A stretch of DNA of 64,000 nucleotides from Pseudomonas sp. GM21 (GCF_000282215.1 NZ_AKJS01000017.1:1-64000), one strand, 5' to 3'; numbered from the stretch's first letter, positions 18,459-40,019 are shown. Numbers and translations are program-made. Notes: generated by a model not told the origin, from the letters alone.

Positions 18459-19781
18459 TCAGTGGGCTTGTAGTGGCATGGTCAATTCGACCCGCAGCCC
18501 ATCCGGCTGGCTGTCAAAACGCAACGTGCAACCGCAGCGCTGGACAATCGCCTGAACAATCGCCAGCCCCAACCCGCAACCGGTGCTCTGGCCATTGCGC
18601 CAGAAGCGTTGGGTCAGGTTTTGCAAGTCGTCTTCGGCAATCCCTGGCCCGTGGTCGCGAACCAGAAAACGCGCACGATTGCCGGACGTATCCAGGCTCA
18701 ACTCCACGGCTCCATCACCCGGGGTGTGGCGCAAGGCGTTGTCGAGCAAGTTGCGCAACGCGGCAATCGACAACACGGCGGGCATTTGCACCGGTGCGTT
18801 GGAGAATTTGCTCGGCATTTGCAGCTTGATGCGCTGGCGATCTCCGCTGGCAGCGTCCTGAATCGCCAGTTTCGCCACTTGCTCGGCGCTGCACTGTACG
18901 CCGTCATCGAACGACAGGCTGCCCTCGACCCGCGCCAGTAACAGCAGTTGTTCAAGGGTCCGGTGCATGCGGTCGGCGCCCTCTTCGGCCCGGGCCAGGG
19001 ACTGATCCCGCGCTGCGCCGTCGGTCATGCGTGCCACTTGCAGGTGAGTCTTGATGGCTGTCAGCGGGCTGCGCAGTTCGTGCGCCGCATCGCCGGTCAG
19101 ACGTCGCTCGCGCTCGATGGCCTTGCCGATCCGCTGGAGCAGCTGGTTCTGGGTATCCAGCAACGGTTGCAGCTCGCTGGGCAGTGGCTGGATCTGCAAC
19201 GGTTCGAGGGAATCGGCGCTGCGTCGCATCAGCGCATCGCGCATTCGGTTGAGCGGCGCCAACCCTTGGCCGATCCCCAGCCACAACAGGCACAGGCAAC
19301 CGAGCAACGCCACACCGACCGGTACCGACGCGGCCAGCAGAATCGACATGTTCAGCGCCTCGCGCTCGATTTGCCGGTCGGCGGTAGTGATGCGCAGATC
19401 GCCCCGCGCCAGCGTGAAACTGCGCCAGGGCGCGCCGTCGATCATCTGATCGTGGAAACCCATTTTCTCGGCTTCCAGTTTCTGTTCGGGGTCACTGTGA
19501 CTACGAGCAAGAATTTCCCCGCGCAGCGAACTGACCTGACAAGCCATACCGCCGGGAATGTTCAGTTGTTCCGCGCTGAAGTGAGTGCCCTCGCCTTTGC
19601 TCGGCAATGCCGGCAATTGCTCCAGCAACCCGGCGACCATCCGCGCTGAAGCCACCAGCCGCTGGTCGAGGGAAAACATCATTTGATTACGCAAGTCGCT
19701 GAGCATCCAGGCCGCCGCCAAGGCCCAGATCAACGCAAAAGCGGCGCCGAGGGTCAGGCTCAGGCGCAAACGCAGGCTCAT
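18459..19781 (-). CDS. dsbS: DsbS: copper-responsive sensor histidine kinase
   Basis: A 440-residue membrane kinase: TM1 near residues 9-29, a periplasmic loop to about 145, TM2 near 145-169, a linker, then HisKA with the phospho-acceptor His234 in AAHELRSPL, and an ATPase domain (LLDNALRHTP, DHGPGIAE, GCGLGLAI). The periplasmic loop has a single cysteine, Cys81 here, or Cys82 if the GTG at 19784 is the start. In P. aeruginosa DsbS (PA2480) a cysteine at this position is implicated in copper sensing. It overlaps dsbR, and the name comes from the dsbRS-dsbDEG gene order. Confidence 0.8.
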   Translation of the reverse strand: MSLRLRLSLTLGAAFALIWALAAAWMLSDLRNQMMFSLDQRLVASARMVAGLLEQLPALPSKGEGTHFSAEQLNIPGGMACQVSSLRGEILARSHSDPEQKLEAEKMGFHDQMIDGAPWRSFTLARGDLRITTADRQIEREALNMSILLAASVPVGVALLGCLCLLWLGIGQGLAPLNRMRDALMRRSADSLEPLQIQPLPSELQPLLDTQNQLLQRIGKAIERERRLTGDAAHELRSPLTAIKTHLQVARMTDGAARDQSLARAEEGADRMHRTLEQLLLLARVEGSLSFDDGVQCSAEQVAKLAIQDAASGDRQRIKLQMPSKFSNAPVQMPAVLSIAALRNLLDNALRHTPGDGAVELSLDTSGNRARFLVRDHGPGIAEDDLQNLTQRFWRNGQSTGCGLGLAIVQAIVQRCGCTLRFDSQPDGLRVELTMPLQAH

Positions 19782-20461
19782 CACTTCGAGGGTACTCCAC
19801 CATCAGCCGGCCCCAGGCGATAGCCCAAGCCGCGCACGGTTTCGACGATACCGTTACCGAGTTTACGCCGCAGGTGATGGATATGGACGTTAAGGGCATT
19901 ACTTTCCAGTTCGTCGTTGAAACCGTAGACGCTGTCCTTGAGTTGCTCGGTGGAGAGCACGCGTCCCCGGTTATGCAGCAAGGCTTGCAACAACGCCTGC
20001 TCCCGGCGCGACAAGTCCACCGGCTGTCCGCCGAGCAGGGTTTCGCGGCTGCTGGGGTCGTACGTCAGGGCACCGTGTTCGATCAGGTTGACGCTGCGCC
20101 CGGCTACCCGGCGCAGCAACGTGTGCAGGCGCGCGGCGAGTTCACGCAGATCGAACGGTTTAAGCAGGTAATCATCGGCGCCGGCTTGCAGGCCATCGAC
20201 GCGATCCGTCACTGAATCCCGTGCGGTGAGAATCAACACCGGAATCTCAAGACCGTTGTGGCGCAATTGCTGCAACAGCTTCAAGCCGTCTTCGTCGGGA
20301 AGGCCGAGGTCGAGCACCATGACGTCGAACTCTGCGACCTTGAGCATCGCGCGCGCAGCTGAAGCGGTGGCGACGTGCTCGACCGTCAGGCCCTGTGCGG
20401 AGAGGCCGGCGACAATACCGCTGGCGATCAGCTCATCGTCTTCACAAACCAGTACGTGCAT
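19781..20461 (-). CDS. dsbR: DsbR: OmpR-family response regulator
   Basis: A 226-residue OmpR/QseB-type regulator: receiver with acidic residues CEDDE and phospho-acceptor Asp51 (VLDLGLPDEDG), Lys in LLKPFD, and a C-terminal winged helix (SNALNVHIHHLRRKLG). GGAG six bases before the ATG at 20461 favours this start. DsbR should activate dsbDEG in response to copper. A tandem repeat typical of OmpR-type sites lies at 21444-21462, on the far side of the inserted hemopexin-like gene. Confidence 0.82.
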   Translation of the reverse strand: MHVLVCEDDELIASGIVAGLSAQGLTVEHVATASAARAMLKVAEFDVMVLDLGLPDEDGLKLLQQLRHNGLEIPVLILTARDSVTDRVDGLQAGADDYLLKPFDLRELAARLHTLLRRVAGRSVNLIEHGALTYDPSSRETLLGGQPVDLSRREQALLQALLHNRGRVLSTEQLKDSVYGFNDELESNALNVHIHHLRRKLGNGIVETVRGLGYRLGPADGGVPSK

Positions 20462-20725
20462 GGGCGCTCCAGGAGTAAAAACGCGAGTCAAACAGCTGAG
20501 GATTAAGGCGCAATTATGGCAACAGTGGTGGCTGACGAACAGCCCGACATTCAGTCAGACGCTCCTTTGTCCAAATTAAAGATCATTATCCGTTTCAAAC
20601 AGACACACACAAGAACAACAAATCATTCCAAGTTCTAAATCCATGCAAGTAAGATAACCCTGCACCACACTAAAACACAGTAACTACCCAGACAAAAAAC
20701 TCAAACAACTGAAAGGAATCAGACT

Positions 20726-21420
20726 ATGCAAACACTCAAAAATTTTGTAGCCGCTGATTGGCGTTCCGGCAAAGACAAAATTTACTTCTTCTTCAAAGAC
20801 ACTAATAAATACTCTCGCTTTGATATCAGTTCAAACACCGTCGAAAATGGATTTCCTGCCGACATCACATCCGATAGCTGGGGAGCCGTTCATGCCCAAT
20901 TAAAGAATCTGCGATTCGGATTCACGGCCCCGCACTCGGTGGCACAGGGGGTGGGGGCGATGACATTTTATGGTTGTTTTATAACACCACTGGCAAACCA
21001 ATGGTCTGCAAATACGATCAGAACCTTGACAAGCCAGTTGCCAACTACCTTCTTGAAAACTCGATATGGCACTCATTAGCGCCTTATTTTGACACTATCG
21101 TCGCCGGCACCTGGTGGGATACTTTCGCTCCCAAAAACGTATTCCGCTTCCTGACAAACGACGGTCACTACATCATCTTCAACTACATCACCAACAAAAC
21201 AACACGACTGCCAATTACACCTGAATCCTGGCCTGGCTTGTCGCCGTATAAAAACCGGATCATAGGCGCCGTACAAAATGACGCGCCTCTATTCGACACT
21301 TATTACTACATCTTTCTCACCAACAACGAATACATCAGGTACAACCTGAAAAATAATAAAGCCGAGACCGGCCCGATAAAAATCAATAACGGTAATTGGC
21401 CGGGACTGCTGAGGGACTGA
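20726..21420 (+). pseudogene. Hemopexin-repeat (four-bladed propeller) protein gene split by a one-base shift
   Basis: Two frames of one gene are joined near 20947-20958, where GGGGGTGGGGGC occurs. One extra G in this run restores a single frame of about 231 codons. The joined product shows four hemopexin-like repeats, each ending near a Trp: SDSWGA, ENSIWHSL, PESWPGL and NGNWPGL. Blade cores are IYFFFKDTNKYSRFD, WLFYNTTGKPMVCKYD, NVFRFLTNDGHYIIFNY and YYIFLTNNEYIRYN. Such four-repeat proteins (photopexin-like) may bind haem, iron or matrix. The start at 20726 has AAGGAA upstream; the second part has no ATG of its own near the junction. The region is AT-rich, unlike its neighbours, which suggests transfer. 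It could be a decayed gene, a slippage-controlled gene or a sequencing error. Confidence 0.72.
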
Positions 21421-21443
21421 GGACTCACCGATGTGCGGCGTGC

Positions 21444-21462
21444 GGTTAATCATCGGTTAATC
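21444..21462 (+). promoter_or_regulatory. Probable DsbR binding site before dsbD
   Basis: GGTTAATC occurs twice, at 21444-21451 and 21455-21462, with an 11-base period, one helical turn, as expected for a dimer of an OmpR-family regulator. It lies 48 bases before the dsbD start and 24 bases after the hemopexin-like gene. Confidence 0.55.
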
Positions 21463-21509
21463 GCCGCCTCCCATTGTGCACCTCACCTGCACAGGGATAA
21501 GGCTTACCC

Positions 21510-23243
21510 ATGCGTCGTCTGTTTCTATTTTTCGTCCTTTTGATCTCGAGTCTGGCCCAGGCAGGGACCAATCCGTTCGAAACAAAACCTGAGTTTCTGC
21601 CGGTGGAGAAGGCGTTCATTTTCACGTCTGAACGCCTGGAATCCGGTGAAACACAGCTCTACTGGCAGATCACCGACGGTTATTACCTTTATCAGAAACG
21701 CCTGAAACTCGATGGGTTGCCGACTGAACAGCATCCCGTCCTGCCGGAAGGCGAAGCGCACAGCGACGAGTTCTTCGGTGAACAGCAGGTTTACCGCCAA
21801 GGTCTGGAACTGAAGATCCCGGCCGGCGCGAGCGGTCAGATCAAGGTGGGCTTCCAGGGCTGCGCCGATGCCGGTTTGTGTTATCCACCGCAAACGCAGG
21901 TGGTGGATTTGGGCGGCAACGTCCCGATCGCCGCAAACGAAGCACCGGATCAAACCCTGGCCAGTGACTTGCAACAACGGGCGCTGGGCTGGAGTTTGCT
22001 GGTGTTTTTCGGCTTGGGTCTGCTGCTGGCATTCACGCCTTGTTCGTTACCGATGCTACCCATTCTGGCCGGCTTGGTTGTGGGCAGCGGCGCCACGCCT
22101 AAACGCGGGTTTGCCCTGGCGGGCAGCTATGTGCTGAGCATGGCGCTGGTGTATGCGGCGATGGGCGTATTGGCCGCGCTGCTCGGTGCAAACCTGCAAG
22201 CGCTGCTGCAAAACCCTTGGCTGCTGGGCAGTTTCGCGGCGGTATTTGTGCTGTTGGCGTTGCCGATGTTCGGGTTCTTCGAGTTGCAATTGCCGGTGGC
22301 CGTGCGCGACCGTCTGGAAAACGTGTCGCGCAATCAACGTGGTGGCAGTCTGGTCGGCGCCGGTGCGCTGGGTGCCTTGTCCGGTTTGCTGGTGGGTCCA
22401 TGCATGACCGCGCCGTTGGCCGGTGCCCTGCTCTACATCGCGCAAAGCGGTAATGCGCTGCATGGCGGGCTGATCCTGTTCGCCATGGGCATCGGCATCG
22501 GTGTGCCGCTATTGCTGCTGGTGACAATCGGCAACCGCTTCTTGCCAAAGCCTGGTGCGTGGATGAACCTGCTCAAAGGCATCTTTGGTTTCCTGTTCCT
22601 CGCCACGGCGTTGCTGATGTTGCGTCCGGTGCTGGATGAATCGTTGTGGATCGGATTGTGCGGCGTACTGCTGTTGTCGGCGGCTTACAGCGCCTGGCGC
22701 CAGTCCAGCGGTTTTGGTCGGACGGCGCACGTGTTCGGCGCCAGCTCATTACTGTTGGGTTTGTGGGGCAGTCTGTTGGTGATCGGTGCAGCGGGCGGTA
22801 GCGACGATTTGTATCAGCCACTGCAGGTCTATCGCGGTTCAACCACGGCCAGTGCCGCTGCACCTGTCGGCCACGAGGCCTTCACCACCATCAACGACCC
22901 GCAAGCGTTGCAACGGGAACTGGACGCGGCGCGGGCACAGGGCCAATGGGTGCTGCTGGATTACTACGCCGATTGGTGCATCTCGTGCAAAGTCATGGAA
23001 AAACAGGTCTTCGGCAAAGCCAACGTGATGCAAGCGTTGAGCGATGTGCGCTTGCTCCGGCTGGATGTCACCGCCGACAATGCCGCCAGCCGCGAACTGC
23101 TCGGCCGTTATAAAGTGCCGGGGCCACCGAGTTTTCTGTGGATCGGTGCCGACGGCGGAGAGCGTCGCAGCCAGCGCATCACCGGCGAGGTCGATGCCGA
23201 CACCTTCCTGCAACGCTGGACCACGACCCGAGACGCCCGTTAA
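21510..23243 (+). CDS. dsbD: DsbD: transmembrane thiol:disulfide reductant conduit
   Basis: A 577-residue protein with all three DsbD parts. After a signal peptide (LLISSLAQAG), the periplasmic N-domain has Cys in FQGCADAGLCYPP. The eight-segment membrane domain has the redox cysteines in TPCSLPMLPIL and VGPCMTAPL. A C-terminal thioredoxin domain has DWCISCK. It carries electrons from cytoplasmic thioredoxin to periplasmic DsbG and DsbE. It is the first gene of the dsbDEG operon and its stop overlaps the next start by one base. It is probably a second, copper-linked DsbD. Confidence 0.9.
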   Translation: MRRLFLFFVLLISSLAQAGTNPFETKPEFLPVEKAFIFTSERLESGETQLYWQITDGYYLYQKRLKLDGLPTEQHPVLPEGEAHSDEFFGEQQVYRQGLELKIPAGASGQIKVGFQGCADAGLCYPPQTQVVDLGGNVPIAANEAPDQTLASDLQQRALGWSLLVFFGLGLLLAFTPCSLPMLPILAGLVVGSGATPKRGFALAGSYVLSMALVYAAMGVLAALLGANLQALLQNPWLLGSFAAVFVLLALPMFGFFELQLPVAVRDRLENVSRNQRGGSLVGAGALGALSGLLVGPCMTAPLAGALLYIAQSGNALHGGLILFAMGIGIGVPLLLLVTIGNRFLPKPGAWMNLLKGIFGFLFLATALLMLRPVLDESLWIGLCGVLLLSAAYSAWRQSSGFGRTAHVFGASSLLLGLWGSLLVIGAAGGSDDLYQPLQVYRGSTTASAAAPVGHEAFTTINDPQALQRELDAARAQGQWVLLDYYADWCISCKVMEKQVFGKANVMQALSDVRLLRLDVTADNAASRELLGRYKVPGPPSFLWIGADGGERRSQRITGEVDADTFLQRWTTTRDAR

Positions 23244-24109
23244 TGCTGACTTTTACCCTCGGCACCTTCGCCATCGCGCTCAATCATCTGCTGCTGATCA
23301 GCGCCCTGGCGCTGGCGACGTTTGTCGGCTGGCGGGTGGCCAAGCGGGGTGGCGAGAACCCCGAGTCGGTGCTGTTCAGCCTGTTCCTGACGGGCATGCT
23401 GGCGGCCCGGGTCAGTTTCGTCGCCGTTTACTGGGTGCACTACCGCAACGATCCGTGGCAAATCATCGACCTTCGCGACGGTGGATTCCTCGCTTGGCCG
23501 GGGGTGATCGTGTTGCTGCTTACGGCGCTGTATCGCGGCTGGCGTCGACCGGGATTGCGCCGACCTCTGGGGTTCGGCTTGGGCAGCGGTCTGGTGTTCT
23601 GGCTGCTGGCGACCGTCTCCCTGGGCATTTACGAACAAGGCACACGCCTGCCGGAAATCAGCCTGCGCAATGCCGCCGGTGACACCGTGCAACTGGCCGA
23701 TTACCGGGGCGGTCCACTGGTGATCAATCTCTGGGCCACCTGGTGCCCGCCGTGCCGTCGGGAAATGCCGGTACTGGAAAATGCCCAGCAACACCGGCCG
23801 GACCTGACTTTCCTGTTCGTCAATCAGGCCGAAAGCATGCAAAGCGTCGCCACCTTCCTCGAAACCCAGGGCTTGAGCCTGACCAACGTGCTGTTCGATG
23901 GCGGCGGTCGATTGGGGCAGGCCGTGGGTTCGATGGCGTTGCCGACGACGCTGTTCTATAGCAATGACGGTCGCCTGCTGGGCAGTCATTTGGGCGAACT
24001 CTCACAAGCCAGCCTGGCCCACGCCCTGAAAAACTTTGACACCCCTTCTTCTGCCACACCGTCCCCCTCTTCAAGGAAACTGCCATGCCCCGCCTCCGCC
24101 ACCTGCTGA
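23243..24109 (+). CDS. dsbE: DsbE/TlpA-like thioredoxin with N-terminal membrane domain
   Basis: A 288-residue protein: about four membrane segments (residues 1-130) that resemble the Lgt-like region of the PA2477 type, then a periplasmic TlpA/ResA domain with INLWATWCPPCRREMPV as redox centre and the cis-Pro loop SMALPTTLFY. It should receive electrons from DsbD and reduce periplasmic disulfides. The last 25 bases overlap the dsbG start in another frame. It corresponds to P. aeruginosa PA2477. Confidence 0.82.
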   Translation: MLTFTLGTFAIALNHLLLISALALATFVGWRVAKRGGENPESVLFSLFLTGMLAARVSFVAVYWVHYRNDPWQIIDLRDGGFLAWPGVIVLLLTALYRGWRRPGLRRPLGFGLGSGLVFWLLATVSLGIYEQGTRLPEISLRNAAGDTVQLADYRGGPLVINLWATWCPPCRREMPVLENAQQHRPDLTFLFVNQAESMQSVATFLETQGLSLTNVLFDGGGRLGQAVGSMALPTTLFYSNDGRLLGSHLGELSQASLAHALKNFDTPSSATPSPSSRKLPCPASATC

Positions 24110-24855
24110 CGCTGACCCTGGGCGCTGCCCTGCTGCACCTGCCGTCGGCACAGGCCGCTGAAGAACTGCCTGAAGCGATCAAGAAGATCGAAGCCAAGGG
24201 CGCGAAAATCGTCGGCCAGTTCGATGCTCCCAACGGCTTGCGCGGTTACGCAGCGCAATACCAGAACCGTGGCATGGCGCTGTACCTGACCCCGGATGGC
24301 AAGCATGTATTGCTCGGCAACCTCTACGATGCCGAGGGCAATGACCTGACCACCGCACCGTTGCAGAAGCTGGTTTACGCGCCAATGGCCAAGGAAGTCT
24401 GGGGCAAGATGGAAGCCAGCAACTGGATCGCTGATGGCAAAAAAGATGCCCCGCGTATCGTCTATCTGTTCAGCGATCCGAACTGCCCTTATTGCAACGT
24501 GTTCTGGGAACAGGCGCGGCCGTGGGTGAAAGCCGGCAAGGTGCAATTGCGGCACATCATGGTCGGAATCATTCGCGAGGACAGTCCTGGCAAATCCGCG
24601 GCGTTGCTGGCAGCCAAAGACCCGGGCAAAGCGCTGGAAGAACACGAAAAGGCTGGCAAGCTGAGTTCGCTCAAAGCCCTCAAGGACGTGCCGCCGGCCA
24701 TTCAGGCGAAACTGGCGACGAACATGCAGCTGATGGAAGACCTGGAATTGCAGGCAACCCCGGCGATTTTCTACATGGATGACAAGGGCGAGCTGCAACA
24801 GCAGCAAGGCGCGCCTTCGCCGGACAAGTTGGCGAAGATTCTGGGGCCTAAATAG
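24085..24855 (+). CDS. dsbG: DsbG: periplasmic disulfide isomerase/sulfenic-acid reductase
   Basis: A 256-residue secreted protein with a signal peptide ending in PSAQAAE, an N-terminal dimerisation domain and a DsbC/G-type thioredoxin domain whose redox site is SDPNCPYCNVFW; the cis-Pro motif is LQATPAIFY. DsbG repairs wrongly paired or oxidised cysteines, a likely need under copper stress. It closes the dsbDEG operon and converges with pvdL across a strong hairpin. Confidence 0.9.
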   Translation: MPRLRHLLTLTLGAALLHLPSAQAAEELPEAIKKIEAKGAKIVGQFDAPNGLRGYAAQYQNRGMALYLTPDGKHVLLGNLYDAEGNDLTTAPLQKLVYAPMAKEVWGKMEASNWIADGKKDAPRIVYLFSDPNCPYCNVFWEQARPWVKAGKVQLRHIMVGIIREDSPGKSAALLAAKDPGKALEEHEKAGKLSSLKALKDVPPAIQAKLATNMQLMEDLELQATPAIFYMDDKGELQQQQGAPSPDKLAKILGPK

Positions 24856-24886
24856 TTTCACCCGACGTTGTGTTGGTGAACTCACC

Positions 24887-24918
24887 GGCCCCTTCGCGAG
24901 CAAACCCGCGAAGGGGCC
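24887..24918. terminator. Hairpin between convergent dsbG and pvdL
   Basis: A perfect 12-bp stem (GGCCCCTTCGCG / CGCGAAGGGGCC, 8-base loop) lies between the two 3' ends. There is only a short TTC after it, so it may be a REP-like element doubling as terminator. Confidence 0.6.
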
Positions 24919-24937
24919 TTCACAGGCGCTAAAGAAA

Positions 24938-37921
<12,984 letters not shown>

Positions 37922-38074
37922 GAGGTTTCCTGCCTGATTTCGGCTTGCAAGTGGAATCGGTTTTCTGACAGCACGCCCATGGGAAGGCGCGCACGACACG
38001 GTCTTTGCCGACCGCGCAAGGCAATGGGGATGCGGGTTTGGCCGGGATTGACCCTGCGCCTTTCACCAATGAGA

Positions 38075-38098
38075 ACGGATGACGTCTTGAAATAATTA
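38075..38098 (-). promoter_or_regulatory. IS-box variant upstream of pvdL
   Basis: On the minus strand TAATT-N16-CGT, one mismatch from TAAAT-N16-CGT, 154 bases before the pvdL start. It is the best PvdS-type match in the 381-base pvdL-pvdS gap (37922-38302). Confidence 0.65.
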
Positions 38099-38199
38099 GT
38101 CGGCAGGCCGGATAGCCCGCGGGGATGGGTGCTGCATGCAAGGGCATCGACGTGAGGCAGTTCGCACTTCGCACCACAGAGGCGCATTAGTTCTCTTTC

Positions 38200-38218
38200 T
38201 CAATTGACAATCATTATC
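38200..38218. promoter_or_regulatory. Fur box over the pvdS promoter
   Basis: The right 13 bases read GACAATCATTATC, and 14 of 19 positions match the Fur consensus overall. It covers the -35 element and part of the spacer of the pvdS promoter, as expected for repression by Fur-Fe. Confidence 0.8.
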
Positions 38219-38232
38219 ATTCAACCTAATTT
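38204..38232 (+). promoter_or_regulatory. Sigma-70 promoter of pvdS
   Basis: A perfect -35 TTGACA at 38204-38209, a 17-base spacer and -10 TAATTT at 38227-38232. The expected transcript would start near 38239, about 65 bases before the pvdS start codon. Confidence 0.75.
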
Positions 38233-38302
38233 GTCGCTCGACGCGCAGGGCGACGCAGGTTGCGAGTCGTCCCGACAACCTTATTGCAGCAGGGTGATTT
38301 CC

Positions 38303-38851
38303 ATGATGGAACCAGTATCCACAAGCAGGTGCGATTCACCGCTACTTCAAGCGTTCGTCGACAATCGACTGATTCTGGTCAAGATTGCAGCCCGCATTAC
38401 CGGGTGCAGGTCACGCGCTGAAGACGTGGTGCAGGATGCGTTTTTCCGGTTGCAATCAGCACCGGCGATCACGTCGTCGTTCAAGGCTCAGCTCAGCTAT
38501 CTGTTCCAGATCGTGCGCAACCTGGCGATCGACCACTACCGCAAGCAGGCGCTGGAACAGAAGTACTCCGGCCCTGAAGAGGAAGGTCTGAACGTGGTGA
38601 TTCAAGGTGCCTCACCCGAAACCTCGCACATCAATTTCTCGACCCTTGAGCACATTGCCGATGCGCTGACGGAGCTGCCAAGCCGTACCCGCTATGCCTT
38701 CGAGATGTACCGCCTGCACGGGGTGCCGCAGAAGGACATTGCCAAGGAGCTCGGTGTTTCGCCGACCCTGGTGAACTTCATGATACGCGATGCGCTGGTG
38801 CACTGCCGCAAGGTATCGGGGAGTCGGGCGGATACATTTGCCCGTCGTTAG
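38303..38851 (+). CDS. pvdS: PvdS: iron-starvation ECF sigma factor
   Basis: A 182-residue ECF sigma factor (P. aeruginosa PvdS 187) with region 2 (SRAEDVVQDAFFRL, VRNLAIDHYRKQALE) and region 4 (ELPSRTRYAFEMYRLHG, QKDIAKELGVSPTLV). It directs RNA polymerase to IS boxes and so controls pyoverdine genes. I start at ATG 38303, with GGGTGA about six bases upstream; the next codon is also ATG (38306). The start aligns with the usual STSRCDSPLLQAF N-terminus. The gene is under a Fur-covered sigma-70 promoter and is divergent from pvdL. Confidence 0.95.
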   Translation: MMEPVSTSRCDSPLLQAFVDNRLILVKIAARITGCRSRAEDVVQDAFFRLQSAPAITSSFKAQLSYLFQIVRNLAIDHYRKQALEQKYSGPEEEGLNVVIQGASPETSHINFSTLEHIADALTELPSRTRYAFEMYRLHGVPQKDIAKELGVSPTLVNFMIRDALVHCRKVSGSRADTFARR

Positions 38852-38873
38852 TCTGAAATCTGCGGCGCCCCCA

Positions 38874-38966
38874 TTCGCGAGCAGGCTCGCTCCCACAAAA
38901 AATCCTCAGTGTTCACAGATTGTGTGTTCACAGCAGATCCAATGTGGGAGCGAGCCTGCTCGCGAA
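38874..38966. repeat. Inverted pair of REP units (REPIN-like)
   Basis: Two perfect 24-base inverted copies, 38874-38897 and 38943-38966, flank 45 bases. They lie between the convergent pvdS and pvdY 3' ends and may also act as transcript end signals. Confidence 0.85.
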
Positions 38967-39005
38967 GGGGCACTCAAGACCGCAAGAAGACTTGAACTTA
39001 AAGCA

Positions 39006-40019
39006 TCAAGCCAACTTGCACCGATCAAAAAACCGCTCCCGCCCCAACACCATCAATGCTGCGCGCTTGTGCGGAAAGTCGAACTCTTTGTCGCAGTAAA
39101 AACCCTGCCCCTGCATGTACACGATCATCCTGGCGTTGTCGGCGCGAGGCTCGGCCACCACCCGTTGCGTGCGCGGATCGTCGAGAAACAGGTAATGCAC
39201 CAGCGCCGATAACCAGCTCGCCACCTTGTGTGGACCCCGGTGGTTTTCTTCACCCACCAGCATGTGAATGCCCCGGTCATAATCGCCAGCGTCATAGAAC
39301 GGCGCGATGCGATCTTCCTTCGCCCAATACGCTTCAAAATAGGCAAACGGTTGATCATCGAAACAGCCGATCAGGGTCACCGTATGCGGGTCCGCCGCCA
39401 GTTTGCTCAGGTATTGGCGATGTTGTTCGAGGCTGCCCTCCTCTTGCCAGAAACTGGCTACGCGCGGGTTGTTCTGCCAGCGGTTGAAACGCTCCAGGTC
39501 CTGTTCAATGTCTACCGTGCGCAAAGAAATCCAGGCACCTAGGCGAGCGTCATAGCGTCGATAGACTTCACCGCTCGGCTTCAATGGACGCAGCGGATGG
39601 CGCTTGCCATCGCTGATGACCGGATGCCGGGGGTAACTGGGTGTCGGCCCCTTGACCAGCCATGGCTGAGGCAATTGCCAGAACAGTGTGCGTAAGCAGA
39701 GATACTGGCCGACGACTTCACCTGGAATCAGCAAGCCGCTGAGCAGGGCTTGGGTGGGGGTCTCATCGAGTTGCCAGATTAAACGCTGGCAGGCCGGATC
39801 ACGGGCAAACAGCCAATAACACGCAAACCGGATGGAATGCTCGACGGGGTGGCCGAACGGTTCTTCTACTAGCACCTTCAACTCGGGTTCACGGCTCAGG
39901 CGCAGCTGAATCAATGGCTGCCCTTGCAGATGCAAGTGCAGGCGGCTTTCGGTTTCATCCGCGACAAGCATCCCTTCGGATGGCAAGGCCAAGGCAGTCA
40001 GGTCATACAAATTGGGCAT
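39006..40019 (-). CDS. pvdY: PvdY-like GNAT acetyltransferase of pyoverdine synthesis
   Basis: A 337-residue IucB/RhbD-type siderophore acetyltransferase. The N-terminal half is a diverged domain, and the C-terminal half (about 160-330) is GNAT: SFWQEEGSLEQHRQYL, PFAYFEAYWAKEDRI and MLVGEENHRGP. PvdYII in some strains acetylates N5-hydroxyornithine before NRPS loading, and this protein most likely does the same. The case is strengthened by an exact PvdS box at 40060-40083 and by pvdS next door. Whether the local pyoverdine contains acetyl-hydroxyornithine cannot be told from this window. Confidence 0.8.
   Translation of the reverse strand: MPNLYDLTALALPSEGMLVADETESRLHLHLQGQPLIQLRLSREPELKVLVEEPFGHPVEHSIRFACYWLFARDPACQRLIWQLDETPTQALLSGLLIPGEVVGQYLCLRTLFWQLPQPWLVKGPTPSYPRHPVISDGKRHPLRPLKPSGEVYRRYDARLGAWISLRTVDIEQDLERFNRWQNNPRVASFWQEEGSLEQHRQYLSKLAADPHTVTLIGCFDDQPFAYFEAYWAKEDRIAPFYDAGDYDRGIHMLVGEENHRGPHKVASWLSALVHYLFLDDPRTQRVVAEPRADNARMIVYMQGQGFYCDKEFDFPHKRAALMVLGRERFFDRCKLA

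Noticed and set aside
38874..38966. REP pair as a small RNA gene after pvdS
   Set aside because: The arms are identical to dispersed REP units elsewhere in the window, and no promoter is visible.
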